Source: Embleya hyalina (lineage in GTDB: Bacteria > Actinomycetota > Actinomycetes > Streptomycetales > Streptomycetaceae). From it: a stretch of DNA of 64,000 nucleotides. Within the stretch, counting starts at the first letter, position 1. Each line of letters begins with the position of its first letter. The notes below the pieces were generated by a model. That model made no database searches and was not told where the DNA came from. It saw only the letters and a list, made by a program, of their open reading frames with translations. Below are positions 43,954 through 52,399 of the stretch, piece by piece. The DNA lies in the NCBI RefSeq assembly GCF_003967355.1, contig NZ_BIFH01000048.1:35556-99555 (forward strand). The letters run 5' to 3'. A program made the position numbers and the translations under genes.

Positions 43954-45161
43954 CAGGTCCGCCCCGGGGCGACACCGGCGGGGATCAGTGTGCGCAGCAG
44001 CGTCAGCGAATTGGCGATGCCCTGCTCCGTCGGCAGTAGGGCGTCCTCGTGTTCCACGTAGATCACTCCCCGGTAGTCGTCGTCGAGCAGCGCGGCCACG
44101 ATGGCCGGCCAGGGCAGGGTGCCGGCGCCGAGGGCACGGAACCGGATCGCCGGGCCCGGGCCGTAGCGCGACCAGCCCGCGCCGCGCGGCGATTCGGTGT
44201 CGGACCAGCGCTGGAGGTCCTTGGCGTGCACGGCGGCCAGTCGCCGGCCCCAGCCGCGGACGCAGGCCACCGGGTCGTATCCGATGGCGGCGAGGTTGGC
44301 GGGATCCACGCACAGGTGCACCCCGCTCGCGCCGGAGAGCAGCGCCCGCGTGCTGGCCGGGTCGTACGCCACCTGCTTGGGATGCGGCTCGATCACCACG
44401 CGTACGCCCAGCGTGTCCGCCAGTTCCAGCACCGGGCGCGCGGCGAGTACCCACGCGTCCACGTTGTCCTGCCAACTCACCTCGCTGCCCGACCAGGAGA
44501 ACCAGCGGGCCAGATCGGGCACGCCCAGCATCAGCCGCACCAGCGGCGCGCCCACCCCGGCGGCGAACCGCACCGTCCCGAGCGCGGCGCGCACCCCGAA
44601 CGCCCGCTTGGCCTCGGCGCTGCCGACCGACACCGCGTCGGTATGCGGCCCATGCGGCCCCAGCACGAGCTGGGTGTCCCGGCTGTTGCTCACACACCCG
44701 ACCTCGACGCCGGCCGCCGCACACCGCTCCCGGACGTCGCGTTGATGGCCCGGATCCTCGAGGCGGGCCGCGTCCACCAGCGCGAAGCCACGATCGACCG
44801 GCAGATCGACGACGCCCACCCCGACGTCCCGAGCCACCGCCAACGCCCCCGCCAATCCGTACGGCGCCAGCGCGGCAAGACAGATCCCGAGCCGAATGGG
44901 CGCGGCGGCGGGGGCGGCTCGGGGCGCGCCCGGGTCGGGTGGTGCCGGTGGGGTCCGGGTTCGGTCTCCGGGTCCGGCGGGGCTCCTGTCTCCGGGTCCG
45001 GCAGGGCTCCGGTCCTCGGGCCCGGCGGGGCTCCGGTCCCCGGGCCCGGCGGGGCTGCGGTCCTCGGGTCCGGCGGAGCTCCGGTCTCCGGGTCCGGCAG
45101 GGTCCCGGACCTCGGCTCGGGTGGGGCTCCGGTCTTCGGCTCCGGTGGGGTTTCGGGTCAT
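43950..45161 (-). CDS. Sugar phosphate isomerase/epimerase (TIM-barrel) with repeat-encoded N terminus
   Basis: 403 residues. From about residue 90 it is a xylose-isomerase-like AP2 barrel: IRLGICLAALAPYG, FSWSGSEVSWQDN, VVIEPHPKQVAYD, GVHLCVDPANLAAIGYD, LAAVHAKDLQRW and the final VIYVEHEDALL supply the usual metal-binding Glu, Asp and His. Residues 8-70 are tandem octapeptides (GPGDRSPA and variants) encoded by 24-bp DNA repeats. GAGGGGGA precedes ATG 45161. It is coupled to the nucleotidyltransferase and could epimerise the cyclitol or its phosphate. Confidence 0.82.
   Translation of the reverse strand: MTRNPTGAEDRSPTRAEVRDPAGPGDRSSAGPEDRSPAGPGDRSPAGPEDRSPAGPGDRSPAGPGDRTRTPPAPPDPGAPRAAPAAAPIRLGICLAALAPYGLAGALAVARDVGVGVVDLPVDRGFALVDAARLEDPGHQRDVRERCAAAGVEVGCVSNSRDTQLVLGPHGPHTDAVSVGSAEAKRAFGVRAALGTVRFAAGVGAPLVRLMLGVPDLARWFSWSGSEVSWQDNVDAWVLAARPVLELADTLGVRVVIEPHPKQVAYDPASTRALLSGASGVHLCVDPANLAAIGYDPVACVRGWGRRLAAVHAKDLQRWSDTESPRGAGWSRYGPGPAIRFRALGAGTLPWPAIVAALLDDDYRGVIYVEHEDALLPTEQGIANSLTLLRTLIPAGVAPGRTW
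44960..45150. repeat. Coding minisatellite, 24-bp period
   Basis: About seven imperfect copies of a 24-bp unit (plus strand GGGCTCCGGTCCTCGGGCCC-type) encode octapeptides of the GPGDRSPA kind in the isomerase gene. The period is a multiple of three, so copy number can change without a frameshift. Confidence 0.8.
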
Positions 45162-45196
45162 CGGCGGTCCCCCTCGTTCGGTTGCTTTTCGCTTCC

Positions 45197-46111
45197 TCAC
45201 AGGTGGCGGATGTGTGCCCAACCCTTGGGCGGTGAACCCTCGTTCGCCCGCAGGGCGGCGTACACCGCGTCGACCGGATCGGCGATCACGGTCGGCGATT
45301 CGGCCGCGCCGAGTTCGGTGACCACACGGCGGCTCAGCTCGGCCGCATACGGCGGACAGCCCCGGAACACACCGCCGTTGAGCACGACGCGCCAGGTGCC
45401 GCTCAGGCCCGCCGCGTCCCGGGCCGCGCGTACCCCGTCGACCAGATCGTCGAGGCCCGCCCGCACCACCTCGCCCGCCACCGTGTCGCCCGCCTGCCAC
45501 GCCGCGCACACCTCGGGCGCCAACGCGGCCACCGCGCTCTTGGGAAACGGCTCCGCGGCCAGCCGGCGGGCCAGTTCGCGCGCACCCCGGGCGGCGAACA
45601 GCGTGGTGGGCCGCCCGCGCCCGTCCGCGCCGCGTACGGCGGCCCGCAACCCGGCCGCGCCGAGCGCGTACGCGCTGCCCTCGTCGCTGCCCAGGTACTC
45701 GCATCCCCCGATCACCACCGGCGGCCCCGCGTCGGGCCCGGAACCCGCCACGCAGGCCGACCCCGTCCCGGCCACCACGACCACCCCCCGCCCGGCCGTC
45801 GGCGGCGCGAGCAGCAGCGGCGGTACGTCCCCGGAGACCACCAACCGCCCCACCAGGCCCTGTTCGCGCGCCAACACGGCCAATCGATCGATCTCCGTCG
45901 GCGCGGTGTCCATGGTGACCGCGGCGCTCGCGAACCAGCCCGACGCGGGCGCCCCGGCCAGGTCCGCGGCGATCTCGGCCAGCAGCCGCGCCAGCGTCTC
46001 CTCGGCCACCGCGCCCGCCGACGCGGGGTTCACCGACTCCCGGGTGTACCGCGTGTCGCCCACCCTGGCCGTGGTGCGCGTGCCACCGGCGTCGATCGCC
46101 CAGTACTCCAC
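45197..46111 (-). CDS. BadF/BadG-type ATPase fold kinase (N-acetylglucosamine-kinase-like)
   Basis: 304 residues. AIDAGGTRTTARVG is the phosphate-1 loop of the ASKHA fold, GVVVVAGTGSACVA the phosphate-2/adenosine region, and GGCEYLGSDEGSAYALGAAGLRAA the family signature shared with eukaryotic-type GlcNAc kinases. It is first in the operon with the isomerase and nucleotidyltransferase, so it probably phosphorylates a sugar or cyclitol of the pathway. The start is GTG 46111 with GGAGG 9 nt upstream; a 133-bp divergent region separates it from the MFS gene. Confidence 0.85.
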   Translation of the reverse strand: MEYWAIDAGGTRTTARVGDTRYTRESVNPASAGAVAEETLARLLAEIAADLAGAPASGWFASAAVTMDTAPTEIDRLAVLAREQGLVGRLVVSGDVPPLLLAPPTAGRGVVVVAGTGSACVAGSGPDAGPPVVIGGCEYLGSDEGSAYALGAAGLRAAVRGADGRGRPTTLFAARGARELARRLAAEPFPKSAVAALAPEVCAAWQAGDTVAGEVVRAGLDDLVDGVRAARDAAGLSGTWRVVLNGGVFRGCPPYAAELSRRVVTELGAAESPTVIADPVDAVYAALRANEGSPPKGWAHIRHL

Positions 46112-46244
46112 CGTCGAAAACCTCCGCAGTCCGTCGAAATCGCCCGCCGCCGATCACGCTATCGGTGCCGAAGGCCGGCTCGGGGTAGTGGTGGAGAGAT
46201 ACGGTGGGCGACACTCTCGGTCACCTGGGATGGACGGAGTGTGC

Positions 46245-47528
46245 ATGCGATACGGCGGCGGTGTGCTCGGTCTGCTTGCCCCGGCGACGAGTTGGGGGCT
46301 GTTCTGGGGTGGTTGGGCCGCGCTGCTGCCCACCCTCCAGGACGAACTCGGTTTGAACGACGGGAAACTGGGCCTGGCGCTGTTCGCGGTCCCGGTCGCG
46401 GCGGTGCCCGCGATGTTGCTGACCGGGCCGCTCGCGCGCCGGCTCGGCCCGCGTACGTTGCCCCTGGTCACCCTCGGATTCGCGGTCGGCACGCTCGCCG
46501 TCGCGATGGCCGGGGCGCGCTGGACGTTCGCCGCCGCGCTGTTGCTGATCGGGGCGACCAGCGGGGCGATCGAGGTGGCGCTCAACGCCACCACCGCCGC
46601 GCGCGAGGCGCTGACCGGCGAGCGGCTGTTCCACCGGATCCAGGCGGCCACCCCGCTCGCGATGGTCCTGGCCGCCCCGGCGGTCGGTCTCGCGCTGCAC
46701 GCGGGGGCGTCGGCGCGGGCGATCCTGGTGACGATCGCCGTCCTGGTCGCACTGAGCGCGGCGGCGGCGATCGACCGCCGGCCATGGCAGGAGCAGGCCA
46801 CCGGGCCACCCGGACCGGAGCGCGCCGAGCGGGCGAACGGCCGTCTCCTGATCGCCCTTTCGGTGGTCGGCGCGGTCGGCGGCACGGTGCTGCTGATGGA
46901 GAACACCGTCGAGCAGTGGGGCGCGATCCACCTCACCGACAACCTCGGCACCGGCCCGTTCCTCGCCTCGTGCGGCCCGGCGGTCTACATGGCGGGCCTG
47001 TCCGCCGGCCGCCTGCTCGCCCAGTGGCGCGGCGAACGGGTCGGCGACGCCGCGCTGATCGTCGGCGGCGGCGCGCTCGGCGGCCTGGGCCTGGCCCTCG
47101 CGGCGGCGGCCTGGTCCGCCCCGACCACCCTCGCCGGCTTCGCGCTCGCCGGCATCGGCCTGGCGCCGGTGTTGCCCACGCTGCTCGCCGCGACCGGTCG
47201 CGCGATCGCCCCGAGCCGGCGCCCGCAGGCGATCTCGCTGGTCACCACCGTGTCCTACGCCGGCTTCCTCGGCGCCCCGCCGCTGGTCGGCACCCTGGCC
47301 GGCCGGCTGGGTTTGGGCACCGTGTTCGGCATCGTCGCGCTGTGCGGGGTAGTGGTGATGGTGGGCGCACGATCGTTGCGGCTGCTGCCCGCCGAGACCG
47401 GCCCGGGCCCGTCCGGCCCGGACGGCGATCCCGACGATCCGGGCGGCCCCGGCGGCCCCACCGAAGGTGATCGTTTCCACCCGCCGCACCATCCGCGTCC
47501 GCCGCACCGGAAGGGAGTCGCCCGATGA
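46245..47528 (+). CDS. MFS transporter, probable exporter
   Basis: 427 residues with twelve membrane segments; WGLFWGGWAALLPTLQDELGLNDGKLG and the loop GPLARRLGPRTLPL (motif A-like) place it near the MosC/YbjJ-type branch. Residues 185-200 form the central loop; the last 35 are Pro/Gly/His-rich. Linked to biosynthetic genes, it is likely to export the product, as ValH is thought to do. CGGAG precedes ATG 46245. Its stop overlaps the next start (ATGA). Confidence 0.88.
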   Translation: MRYGGGVLGLLAPATSWGLFWGGWAALLPTLQDELGLNDGKLGLALFAVPVAAVPAMLLTGPLARRLGPRTLPLVTLGFAVGTLAVAMAGARWTFAAALLLIGATSGAIEVALNATTAAREALTGERLFHRIQAATPLAMVLAAPAVGLALHAGASARAILVTIAVLVALSAAAAIDRRPWQEQATGPPGPERAERANGRLLIALSVVGAVGGTVLLMENTVEQWGAIHLTDNLGTGPFLASCGPAVYMAGLSAGRLLAQWRGERVGDAALIVGGGALGGLGLALAAAAWSAPTTLAGFALAGIGLAPVLPTLLAATGRAIAPSRRPQAISLVTTVSYAGFLGAPPLVGTLAGRLGLGTVFGIVALCGVVVMVGARSLRLLPAETGPGPSGPDGDPDDPGGPGGPTEGDRFHPPHHPRPPHRKGVAR

Positions 47529-48607
47529 CCCGGGTCCTGCTGTTCGGATCGGGGTACATAGCCGGCCACGTCGGCACCCGGTTGACCCGCCTCGGCCACG
47601 GCGTCGTGCTCGGTTCGCGGCGACGCCCCCGCACCCCGGAGACCCGGGGGCTGCGCTGGCTGCCGGTGGACGTGGCCGATCCGCGCGAGGTGCGCACGGT
47701 GGTCGACGCGGTCCGCCCCGACGCCGTGGTGGCCGCGCACGGGCCCTCGGACATCACCCGGTGTGAGGCCGACCCGGCGGGCACGGCCGCGGTACACGTC
47801 GCCGGTGCCCGCAACGTGGTGGCGGCGCTGGCCGGGCGGGCCGCGCGAATGGTGCTGATCTCCACGGACAACGTCTTCCCGGGCCACGCGGACAGTTGCG
47901 CCGAGTCCGCGCCGACCTCCCCCGCCAACGCCTACGGGCGGGCCAAGCTCGCCGCCGAGGCCGCCTACCTGGTCGGCGGCGACGCGCTGGTGTTGCGGGT
48001 CAGCCTGGTGTACGGCTGGGACCGGACCGGACTGCGGCCGAACTTCTTCACCATGTGCGCCGAACGGCTCGGCGCGGGCGCGCCCGTGGCGGTGCCGGAC
48101 GAGCACTGGAACACCCCGGTGCTGATCGACGACGTCGCGGCCTGGACCGCCGCGCTGCTCGACTCGCCGCACACGGGGGTGGTGCATCTGGGCGGGCCGC
48201 GCCGGCTCTCCCGGGTGCGGTGGGCCCGGCACATCGCGGCGGTACACGGCGTGGACCCGGCGCTGGTGACCGCCGTGCCGCAGCGGGACACCGGGTACGC
48301 CTGCCGCCCGCGCAACGCGTGCCTGCACAGCGAACGCGCCGCGCACCTGCCGGAATTGCGCGGCCTGGACCCGGTCGACGTGTTCGCGGCCGACGCGGCG
48401 CTGATCGCGGCCGTGGTCGGGCCGACGGGCTCGACCGGGCCCTCCGGATCCACCGCTTCGACCGCTTCGACCGCTTCGACCGCTTCGACCGCTTCGACCG
48501 CCGACCCGAGCACCCTCGCGCCGCGCGCCGCCCTCGACACCTCGGCCGCCCTCGACGCTTCAGCCGTTTTCGACGCTTCAGCCGTTTTCGGAAGGGACCA
48601 GCCCTGA
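47525..48607 (+). CDS. Extended SDR, dTDP-4-dehydrorhamnose-reductase-like
   Basis: 360 residues. VLLFGSGYIAGHVGTRL is the Rossmann loop, ISTDNVFPGH and AYGRAKLAAE give the Thr/Tyr-x3-Lys catalytic set (Tyr and Lys in YGRAK), and NTPVLIDDVAAW matches RmlD-type reductases. Substrate unknown; reduction or epimerisation of a cyclitol or NDP-sugar is possible. The last 70 residues are low-complexity: a Ser-Thr-Ala tripeptide array and an Asp-Ala-Ser-Ala-Val-Phe repeat, both encoded by short DNA repeats. It is coupled to VldE-like by TGATG. Confidence 0.82.
   Translation: MTRVLLFGSGYIAGHVGTRLTRLGHGVVLGSRRRPRTPETRGLRWLPVDVADPREVRTVVDAVRPDAVVAAHGPSDITRCEADPAGTAAVHVAGARNVVAALAGRAARMVLISTDNVFPGHADSCAESAPTSPANAYGRAKLAAEAAYLVGGDALVLRVSLVYGWDRTGLRPNFFTMCAERLGAGAPVAVPDEHWNTPVLIDDVAAWTAALLDSPHTGVVHLGGPRRLSRVRWARHIAAVHGVDPALVTAVPQRDTGYACRPRNACLHSERAAHLPELRGLDPVDVFAADAALIAAVVGPTGSTGPSGSTASTASTASTASTASTADPSTLAPRAALDTSAALDASAVFDASAVFGRDQP
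48451..48594. repeat. Coding microsatellites at the 3' end of the SDR gene
   Basis: Five tandem copies of the 9-bp unit ACCGCTTCG (48451-48502) encode Thr-Ala-Ser repeats, and a second pair of 18-bp units (GACGCTTCAGCCGTTTTC) lies at 48557-48594. Both keep the frame. Confidence 0.8.
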
Positions 48608-50043
48608 TGGACCGTCATCTGTTCCTGGCCAGCAAGCGTGCCGCGGTCAGCTACGCCCCCGATCCGGTGACCGGCGCGTTGCGCCCCTGGCTCGCGCCCG
48701 GCGGCACCGGCAACGTGGTCGCCGAACAGGCGGGCGTGCTCGACGTGACCTGGATCGCCAGCGCGGACACCGACGACGATCATCGGGCGGCCCTGGAGAA
48801 CCCGAACGGCCTGAGTCTGCGGCTGCGTTCGGGCCGCGACATCCGGGTCCGGCTGCTGCGGCACGACCGGGACACCTTCGACGTCGTGCAGAACTTCATG
48901 ACCGCGCAGCTGATGTGGGCCGCGAACAACTACGGCTGGGACCGGTGGACCACACCGACCTTCGGCGCCGAGACCTACACCGCCCTGGAGCGATTCACCG
49001 AGTTCACCGAGGACTTCGCCGGTGCCCTGCTCGCCGACTCGGCCGACGTCGCCGATCCGGTGTACCTCGTGCACGACTACCAACTCGTCGGCGTACCGGC
49101 CCGGTTGCGCGCGGTGCGGGCGACCGCGCCGATCCTGCTGTTCGTGCACATCCCCTGGCCCTCGCCCGACTACTGGCGGATCCTGCCGCGCGCACTGCGG
49201 GTGGGCCTGCTCGAAGGCATGCTGCCGGCGACCACGATCGGCTTCTTCGCCGAGCGGTGGTGCCGCAACTTCCTGGACTGCGTGGCGGATCTGATACCCG
49301 ACGCCGACGTGGACCGCAACGCGGGCGTGATCCGGTGGCGCGGCCGGCGCACGGGTGTGCGCACCATGCCGCTCGGCTACAGCCCGCGCGCGCTCGACGC
49401 GGACCATCCGCGCCTGCCGACGGGGATCGCGGACTGGGTGGGCGACGCGCCCCTGGTGGTGCACAGCGGCCGGACCGACCCGATGAAGAACGCCGAACGC
49501 GCCGTCCGGGCCTTCGTGGCCGCCCATCGCCGGGATCCCCGGGTGCGCTCCTCCCGGATGCTGGTCCGGATGAATCCGAACCGGCTCTACGTCGAGGCGA
49601 ACGCCGACTACGTCCGGCGCGTGGAATACACGATCGCCGAGGCGAACGCCGAACTGGGCCCGGACACCGTGCGGTTGCACTGCGACAACGAGGTGGAGCA
49701 CACCATCGGGTGCTTCCGCCGGGCCGACGCGCTGATCTTCAACTCGACGGTGGACGGCCAGAATCTGAGCACCTTCGAGGCCCCGCTGGTCAACGAGCGC
49801 GACGCGGACGTGATCCTGTCCGAGATGTGCGGCGCGGCGGAGATCCTGGCCCCGGTCTGCCGCACGGTCAACCCGTTCGACCTGGTCGAGCAGGCCGACG
49901 CGCTGATCGCCGCGCTGACCGCCTCCCCCGCCGAACGGGCCGCGGCGGCCGAGCGGCGGCGCAAGGTGGCCGAGCCGTGGACGCTGGAGGCCTGGGTCCG
50001 CACCCAGTTGGAGCGGCTCGACGCGGACCACCGCGATGACTGA
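48607..50043 (+). CDS. VldE/ValL-like pseudoglycosyltransferase (trehalose-6-phosphate-synthase fold, GT20)
   Basis: 478 residues; the validamycin enzyme has about 497. FLASKRAAVSYAPDP, GTGNVVAEQAGVLDVTWIAS, WAANNYGWDRW, LVHDYQLVGVP, FVHIPWPSPDYWRILP, HSGRTDPMKNAERAVRAF (donor-phosphate Arg and Lys) and DGQNLSTFEAPLVNERDADV match VldE as I remember it nearly word for word. VldE joins GDP-valienol to validamine 7-phosphate with a C-N bond and no sugar. The stop of the SDR gene overlaps its ATG, and its 3' end overlaps the aminotransferase gene by 8 bp. Confidence 0.92.
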   Translation: MDRHLFLASKRAAVSYAPDPVTGALRPWLAPGGTGNVVAEQAGVLDVTWIASADTDDDHRAALENPNGLSLRLRSGRDIRVRLLRHDRDTFDVVQNFMTAQLMWAANNYGWDRWTTPTFGAETYTALERFTEFTEDFAGALLADSADVADPVYLVHDYQLVGVPARLRAVRATAPILLFVHIPWPSPDYWRILPRALRVGLLEGMLPATTIGFFAERWCRNFLDCVADLIPDADVDRNAGVIRWRGRRTGVRTMPLGYSPRALDADHPRLPTGIADWVGDAPLVVHSGRTDPMKNAERAVRAFVAAHRRDPRVRSSRMLVRMNPNRLYVEANADYVRRVEYTIAEANAELGPDTVRLHCDNEVEHTIGCFRRADALIFNSTVDGQNLSTFEAPLVNERDADVILSEMCGAAEILAPVCRTVNPFDLVEQADALIAALTASPAERAAAAERRRKVAEPWTLEAWVRTQLERLDADHRDD

Positions 50044-51382
50044 GTCGGCCGAGGAGCGCGCCGCCGCGACCGCCCGGGTCGCGCAGTACCGACTGGGCGA
50101 GGCGCAGTTGGTGCGCGGCGAGGGCATCCGCTCGTGGGACGCGAGCGGCCGGGAATACCTGGACTGCGTGTCCGGGACGTTCAACCTGATCCTCGGCCAC
50201 CACCACCCCGAGGTGATGGCCGCCGTCCGCGCGCAGACCGAGGAACTGGTCTTCGCCTCATCGGCGTTCCGCACCGAGTCCACCGACCGCCTGATGCGCG
50301 ACCTGGCCGCGCTCGCGCCGGCGGGCCTGACCCGGGTGAACCTGCGCAGCAGCGGCGGCTCGACCGCCAACGAGGGCGCGATCAGGATCGCCCAGCACCA
50401 CACCGGCCGGCGCGACGTGATCGTGCCGTTCCGGGGCCACGTGGGCCAGACCATCGCCGCCGCCGCGTACAACGGCAGCAGTCGTATGCGGGCGCCGTTC
50501 CACACACCGCCGCTCGGCGCGGTGCACGTGCCCGACGCCTACTGCTTCCGCTGCTTCTACCGGCAGACCCCGGACAGCTGCGGCATGTTGTGCGTGAGCC
50601 GGATCGAGGACTTCATCGCGTACGCCAGTTCGGGCAGCGTGGCGTGTGTCCTGATCGAGCCGATCAGCGGAATGGGCGGCAACATCGTGCCGCCGCCGGG
50701 CTATTTCCCGGCCCTGCGGGCCCTGTGCGACGAGCACGGGATCGTCTTGATCTTCGACGAGATCCAGACCGCGTTCGGCCGCACCGGGCAGATGTTCGCG
50801 GCCGATCTGTTCGGCGTGGTCCCGCACATGATGACCGTCTCGAAGGGGCTGACCGGCAGCGGACTGCCGCTCGCGGCGATCCTGACCGAGGAGCGCATGG
50901 CCGACTGGGATCGCTCGCTGCACGGCTTCACCTACGGCGGCCACAACCTGGCCGCCGCGGCGGCGGTCAAGACGCTGGAGATCGTGCGGCGGCCGGGTTT
51001 CCTGGAGAACGTCCGCCGGACCGGCGCGATCCTGACCGAGCGGCTGGGCGCTCTGCGGCGGGAGCATACGATGCTCGGCGACGTGCGCGGGCCCGGGCTG
51101 ATGATCGGCCTCGAACTGGTGCGCCCGGACGGGGGCAAGGCTCCGGAACTCGCGCACGCGTTCCAGCGCGCGCTGCACGCGCGGGGTGTGCTGACCCGGG
51201 TCTCCGAGCACGGGCTCGGCAATGTCATCGAGTTGCGTCCGCCGCTGATCCTGACCCCGGCGGAGGCGCACCTGATCGCCGACCGGTTCGGCGAGGCGCT
51301 GGCGGTGGTGGCCGCCGAGGCGGTCGGGCGGACCACACTCGTGCCCCGAGTCGGCACCGCTCGCCCGGATCGGGCGGGATGA
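50036..51382 (+). CDS. Class III PLP-dependent aminotransferase (cyclitol aminotransferase candidate)
   Basis: 448 residues. Class III landmarks are GREYLDCVSGTFNLILGHHHPEV (shortened), LRSSGGSTANEGAIRIAQ, LIFDEIQTAFGRTGQMFA with the PLP-ring Asp, and TVSKGLTGSGLPLA with the Schiff-base Lys. The central insertion AYCFRCFYRQTPDSCGMLC holds four Cys, possibly a metal or disulfide site. In the validamycin pathway ValM aminates validone to validamine; this enzyme, next to the VldE-like gene, is the obvious counterpart. Confidence 0.9.
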   Translation: MTESAEERAAATARVAQYRLGEAQLVRGEGIRSWDASGREYLDCVSGTFNLILGHHHPEVMAAVRAQTEELVFASSAFRTESTDRLMRDLAALAPAGLTRVNLRSSGGSTANEGAIRIAQHHTGRRDVIVPFRGHVGQTIAAAAYNGSSRMRAPFHTPPLGAVHVPDAYCFRCFYRQTPDSCGMLCVSRIEDFIAYASSGSVACVLIEPISGMGGNIVPPPGYFPALRALCDEHGIVLIFDEIQTAFGRTGQMFAADLFGVVPHMMTVSKGLTGSGLPLAAILTEERMADWDRSLHGFTYGGHNLAAAAAVKTLEIVRRPGFLENVRRTGAILTERLGALRREHTMLGDVRGPGLMIGLELVRPDGGKAPELAHAFQRALHARGVLTRVSEHGLGNVIELRPPLILTPAEAHLIADRFGEALAVVAAEAVGRTTLVPRVGTARPDRAG

Positions 51383-52389
51383 GGGTCGAGTTGGGCCCGC
51401 ACGGCCCGCACCTGCGGCTCGGCCGACCGCACCCGCCGACGGGCGAGCATCGGGTGCGGATCCGGGTCGAGTTGGCCGGCCTGTGCCGCTCCGATCTCAA
51501 GGAGGTGGCGCGCGAGCGACACGGTCCGAGTCAGTTCGGCCACGAACTGGTGGGCGTGGTCGCCGAGTCGACCCTGCCCGAGGCGCTGCCGCTCGGTGCC
51601 CGGGTGGCCCTCGATCCCAATGTGCCGCTCGCGCGCACGAGCGGCTTCGCCACCGAGATGTACGCGGCCGGCCCGGTCGATCGGTTGACCGCGGCGCTGC
51701 CTCGGATCCCGGCCGAACTCTCGGACCGACAGGCGGTCTTCGCCGAACCGCTGGCCTGCGCCGAGCACTGCGTCGCGACCCTGGTCGGGCACACCGGCGT
51801 CCCCCTGCTCGGTCGGCGCGTGGTGGTGTTCGGCGCGGGCGCGGCCGGTCTGTGGATCGCCCGTCTCGCCGAACTCGCGGGCGCCGAGGTCACGTTGGCC
51901 AACCGCAGCACCGATCGCACCGAGTTCCTGCGGGCGCGCGGCTTCGAGGTGCGGCCGACCGTGGGTCTGCCGGCGTCGGCCTTCGCCGTGGCCGTGATCG
52001 CGACCAGCTTCGTGCGCCCGGAGATTTTGGCCCAGGCCCTGCGCACGCTCGTCCCCGACGGCCTGGCCCTGCTCTACGGCGGCACCGCCCCGGGCGACCG
52101 ACTCCCGGACCTGGCCTGCGATCTGGACCGGGTCCGCCGCCGCGAGCAGGCGGTGCGCACCACCTGGGCGGGTCGGCCGGTCACCGTGGCCGGCAGCTAC
52201 GGCACCGGCCGCGCCGACTTCGCCGCCGCGCTGGCGGTGTTGCCCAAGTTGCCCGTCGAGCGTCTGGTGACCGCGGAGATCACCCTCGCCGAACTGCCGG
52301 CCGTGCTGCGCGCACAGGTGAGCGGTCGGCCGCTGGGCAAGACGCTGATCCGACCGCGAGCCGCGACCGCCCCCGCGAACGCGACGTAG
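51379..52389 (+). CDS. Medium-chain dehydrogenase/reductase (ValN-like candidate)
   Basis: 336 residues. Catalytic-zinc ligands are visible in AGLCRSDLKEVA (Cys) and FGHELVGVV (His-Glu), but the four-Cys structural-zinc lobe is replaced by DPNVPLARTSGFA. The nucleotide fold is VVVFGAGAAGLWIARLAEL followed by LANRSTDRTEF, whose Asn-Arg-Ser suggests NADP. A cyclitol oxidoreductase fits the cluster. ATG 51379 overlaps the aminotransferase stop (ATGA); the cluster's last gene. Confidence 0.85.
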   Translation: MRVELGPHGPHLRLGRPHPPTGEHRVRIRVELAGLCRSDLKEVARERHGPSQFGHELVGVVAESTLPEALPLGARVALDPNVPLARTSGFATEMYAAGPVDRLTAALPRIPAELSDRQAVFAEPLACAEHCVATLVGHTGVPLLGRRVVVFGAGAAGLWIARLAELAGAEVTLANRSTDRTEFLRARGFEVRPTVGLPASAFAVAVIATSFVRPEILAQALRTLVPDGLALLYGGTAPGDRLPDLACDLDRVRRREQAVRTTWAGRPVTVAGSYGTGRADFAAALAVLPKLPVERLVTAEITLAELPAVLRAQVSGRPLGKTLIRPRAATAPANAT

Positions 52390-52399
52390 GATCCGGGAC

